NCBI RefSeq assembly: GCF_000003815.2
Contig: NC_049990.1
Location: forward strand, 596,233 to 616,559
DNA: 20,327 bases
Direction of reading: 5' to 3'
From: Branchiostoma floridae
Taxonomy: Eukaryota > Chordata > Leptocardii > Amphioxiformes > Branchiostomatidae
Shown: piece by piece, positions 17,461 to 20,327 of the stretch
How the letters are laid out: each line of letters starts with the position of its first letter
Position numbering within the stretch: position 1 is the stretch's first letter
Position numbers and translations under genes: made by a program
Notes under the pieces: generated by a model
What the model was told of the DNA's origin: nothing
Databases searched by the model: none
What the model saw: only the letters and a program-made list of their open reading frames with translations

Positions 17461-18960
17461 ATTCAAAGAGTTCTAATTCGTTGTTGTGGGACACCAGGAG
17501 GACGCTATATGATACTTTTAAGCTGCTTATGTGGTAGTAATGTTTTTGAGATACTATTTAGCTCCTAACGGAGCTGATATTCATAAAGTTTAGAAAGTAC
17601 AAGGAATCCATCGGCTTAATTTAGATCCTGCAATGTTAGTAATACATTGGATAGAGATTAACGTGTGGATGGCATACTTCTCTACAGAGACCAAACAAGG
17701 ACTCAAATAAGCCTGACATAGTATTAAAACTCCAATAAAGATGTAAGAAAAAAAAGAATGTACATTTTTAGGCTCAGACAATCTGGATGGGCAACATTAA
17801 CCACTATGTGTGTATTACGATGCTAACAGTTACTCAAGCAACAGGACTTTGGAAACGATCAGACCGTTCAGTCAGCATCCACTGCTGTCTTTCGACAGCG
17901 ACTTCACGAAAATCTGGAGTCATTAAAGTAACTGTTACCTTTTCTATCTTATTACCTGGATGTTTTACCTTCATCGGTGTATTAGAATGTAGTCCGTGGT
18001 TTGTGGAGACTTCAGTTTAGAACTACTGGTTGTAGGCATGCAGGATGATAGTCCGACTCTATGTGATACTTTGAAACTGCTTAAAGAAAAAATAGATTTG
18101 ACTTCTCAGCCTACAAAGGCAAAATGTTGAGCTCGAAGAAATTTCAACAGTGACTTGCCTACTTGGCGAATTTGTTGTTTGAGGGCTTACAAGTATATGA
18201 CGAGAACTATGACTAAACGTTTAGCGTATGACCCTCTCTGTGTAGATGACGCTAATCAGCACCAAGAGAGTTTTGTCATTCTGTGTAAGGTATGGACAAT
18301 TCCAGTTTGAAAATCTAAGAGTACTGCAGAAGCTGTAGGAGTTAAAAGTTACCGATCAGCTATGTCTTAATGGCCGTTATCACCGCTGGATCTTTCTAAA
18401 TGGATGTGAGCTTTACACCTGAGTAATGCCGACAGTATTTTGTTCTTGTTTTCTTTGTGATATTGTAAAGATAGTGCTCATAACTATTTCTTGTATTATT
18501 CATTTTAATTGTATGACTTGTTTGTACAGTTGAATTTTGATAGCATATATGAGAAACCAAAAGCAATTTTGTTGTAGTGGCCGGCTTGGGATATGTTAAC
18601 ACTAGGAAGTATTAATAGAACTGACGTTACAAAATATGTTTGCAGAAACCCACTACCGCGACTTTCTTTAATGACAAAAAAGTGGAATCTATTAAGAATA
18701 TTATTTAATTGCACGTTAATTGCATGCAATTCTATAGACTGATCTAATAGTATGTGATCTAATAGTATGATAACAGCATTTTGTTACCACGATAGTTTTA
18801 GTTCAAGACAACCTGTAAATATGGTTTCTTTAGGCCATGCTGACTCAATTGTTTGGATAGCATCGATCCTCAGTGAACCCCAAAACTGAGTCTGAAGAGA
18901 AAGCACAAAAAATTACGTCTAAGTAGTCAGGAAGGCTGAACGAATGAAAGAACAGAGCAT
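17461..18960. other. Intergenic, no gene recognised
   Basis: AT-rich sequence with only short open frames (longest ~77 codons, 17787-18020 plus strand), none with a signal peptide-plus-domain pattern, LRR, kinase or transposase signature. No tandem repeat seen by eye. Confidence 0.5.
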
Positions 18961-19060
18961 GGTATACCGCAGGGTTGTAGCCAGCACCTGTCCTTCAGTC
19001 CCTTGAAGGAATTTTGCAGCTGGGGACTGAATTTCAGGCTGGCTATAACCCTGGTATACC
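18961..19060. repeat. 100-bp imperfect palindrome
   Basis: ggtataccgcagggttgtag ccagcacctg at the left is mirrored by caggctggctataaccctgg tatacc at the right, and the inner ttcagtccc/gggactgaa also pair. With small bulges nearly the whole 100 bp can fold. Both tips are ggtatacc. Probably a tiny inverted-repeat transposon; a structured RNA is less likely without conservation evidence. Confidence 0.8.
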
Positions 19061-19885
19061 GTACAAAAAAATCATCTTTTTTTGTACATATTCTTTCACA
19101 TCTTCTTTGACTTTGGAAATGACTTTGGAATTTTCTGACATTAGCAGTCTGACGTTTTCAAATACATTTTTGTTTGCAATTTACTGTTGGCATATATATA
19201 TGTGCCCATCTTGCAGCTGTTTCTGTGGAAATGGATCAAATCCTGTGGTGTTTATGTCATGAATATCCATATAATCCGATCAACATGGTCTTATTATTTT
19301 AAGAACAGTAATTAAAGCGATAATGTGATAAGACAATTGTACAGACATACACAAGACAATCCGAAACAAATACAAAGATGAAGTAAATGTCATTATAGTA
19401 AGGGTATATACCAGAAAGGTGTAACTCGTTATTAGAGAGTGCTTTATCATAACGTACAGTAAAAGAACGTTTTTATTAGTTTTAGAAGAACTACATGTTA
19501 TTCTATGACTTCTGTGTAATGGGCTTAGAAAAATAAAATACAAGAAAAAGTACAGATTCGACAGTTTGTCTTTAAGTCATTTGATGAGGTTGCAAGTGGA
19601 ACAAACTAAATTGTCCTGACATCCTTTAACAACGCGTCCTGTCAACCCTTATTCCAACCACCAAACACTAAAACTTGAAAGCATAAAAACTGTAAAAAAA
19701 AGTATGACGGGGGAGGAGGGCATATAGACTATCTGACGTGTCCCTGACGCCATGTGGCGGAAATGCTGAATAATTGACAGTTTGTATGCCCCTAGTTTTA
19801 AGTGTGTCATTTGAAGTCTAATTCTTTGGTCATATAAGGTAGTAGTCATATAAAACACATTTCCTTACATTGAAACTTATTCTTG
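19061..19885. other. Intergenic, nothing recognised
   Basis: AT-rich; open frames of 69-87 codons on either strand lack recognisable domains and starts with support. Confidence 0.5.
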
Positions 19886-20100
19886 TGCAATACGCTTTGA
19901 CCTGACTTGTATTTTGAAACATTCACGATGTTAAAAAAAAATTCCCATCATCATTATTAATGGTCATATTATTTGAATAGCCAGCTTCAGACAATCAGCC
20001 CCGCCCTGTAGGTAAGACTAACCCGGGTCGTTTACCACACGCCATTACGAAACAAGCTATTGAAAGATGCAGCCTGCATGTACACTACAACAGCCTAAAC
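19886..20100 (+). repeat. Recurring module, copy D
   Basis: Shares with copy A (7386 on) the ordered blocks ctttgacctgac(g/t)tgtatt, agcc(agctt)cagacaatca, gactaa(t/c)c(c/c)ggg(t)tcgttt-like, cacacgccattacg and ctacaacagcct(g/a)a. It ends about 170 bp before a candidate start codon at 20274, in the same relative position as copy C to the LRR gene. Confidence 0.6.
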
Positions 20101-20273
20101 AAGTGCTTTTAAAAAAGCTGACATTTTGCCAAGGTTTGCGAGCGTGAAAGTTTTTTTTTCTAGTTATTAGAATGTGCTGAAGGTAGTCAGTCGTTAACAC
20201 GTCGAAATTGCGACGCCTCTTGCCATCATACAAGGCTCCTTTGAGACAAAATGTAATACTCCCTTGAGACAAT

Positions 20274-20327
20274 ATGGCGGTGCCCAAGGACGCTAACGAA
20301 GCCATAGACCTCGGGTCCATCGGAAAT
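20274..20327 (+). CDS. Possible start of another gene (partial)
   Basis: ATG at 20274 in a fair context (acaatATGG) opens a frame that reads MAVPKDANEAIDLGSIGN without a stop to the window edge. Eighteen codons are too few to identify a family. Support comes from the less AT-rich composition, amphipathic non-repetitive sequence, and the position downstream of module copy D. A minus-strand open frame covers the same bases and is the competing explanation. Confidence 0.35.
   Translation, partial: MAVPKDANEAIDLGSIGN

Overview
The window reads as nuclear genome sequence of an invertebrate chordate, most likely an amphioxus (Branchiostoma). The reasons are intronless transmembrane receptor genes, an LRR receptor whose cytoplasmic tail (GHDQTGQGQSQ-type repeats) resembles amphioxus proteins I know, tRNA-SINE and LINE tails that look familiar from amphioxus, and abundant minisatellites. 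The species call is from memory, not from a search. There are three assembly gaps (132-231, 5524-5623, 15320-15490).

Layout. 1-3234: a minisatellite of 50-bp units in two blocks, each followed by the same ~290-bp unique-looking flank, so array plus flank has itself been duplicated. 3369-4772: minus-strand retrotransposon debris (two LINE 3' ends, a tRNA-SINE) around a 19-bp tandem repeat. 5636-6787: a membrane-anchored receptor-type tyrosine kinase in one exon, with almost no ectodomain visible because an assembly gap lies directly upstream. 6788-9689: intergenic DNA with a 51-bp tandem duplication, a 188-bp duplication, a repeat fragment, and several copies of a short module (core CAGCTTCAGACAATCA).

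9690-12005 plus 16341-16858: one LRR receptor gene (signal peptide, about nine LRRs, TM helix, long tail with repeated YEDV/YEDI/YEDM motifs). Its coding region is split by a 4.35-kb element (11990-16336) with long terminal inverted repeats, flanked by TTAA on both sides. Deleting the element and one TTAA returns the two halves to one reading frame, so this is a recent insertion in an exon. The element supplies a stop codon after a few residues. The severed tail is then cut a second time by a tRNA-SINE, which supplies its stop and a possible AATAAA. The element is largely a giant imperfect palindrome: near-identical outer arms, ~183-bp satellite units, a nested inverted-repeat unit, and an inner hairpin. 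No transposase is visible. Its inverted ends place a splice-donor-like GTAAG at the 5' end and a CTTACAG acceptor at the 3' end.

17005-20327 is mostly gene-poor, with two foldback sequences, a further copy of the recurring module, and a possible first exon of another gene at the right edge. The kinase and the LRR receptor lie on the same strand about 2.9 kb apart. A functional link (kinase phosphorylating the receptor's tyrosine cassettes) is only a hypothesis.
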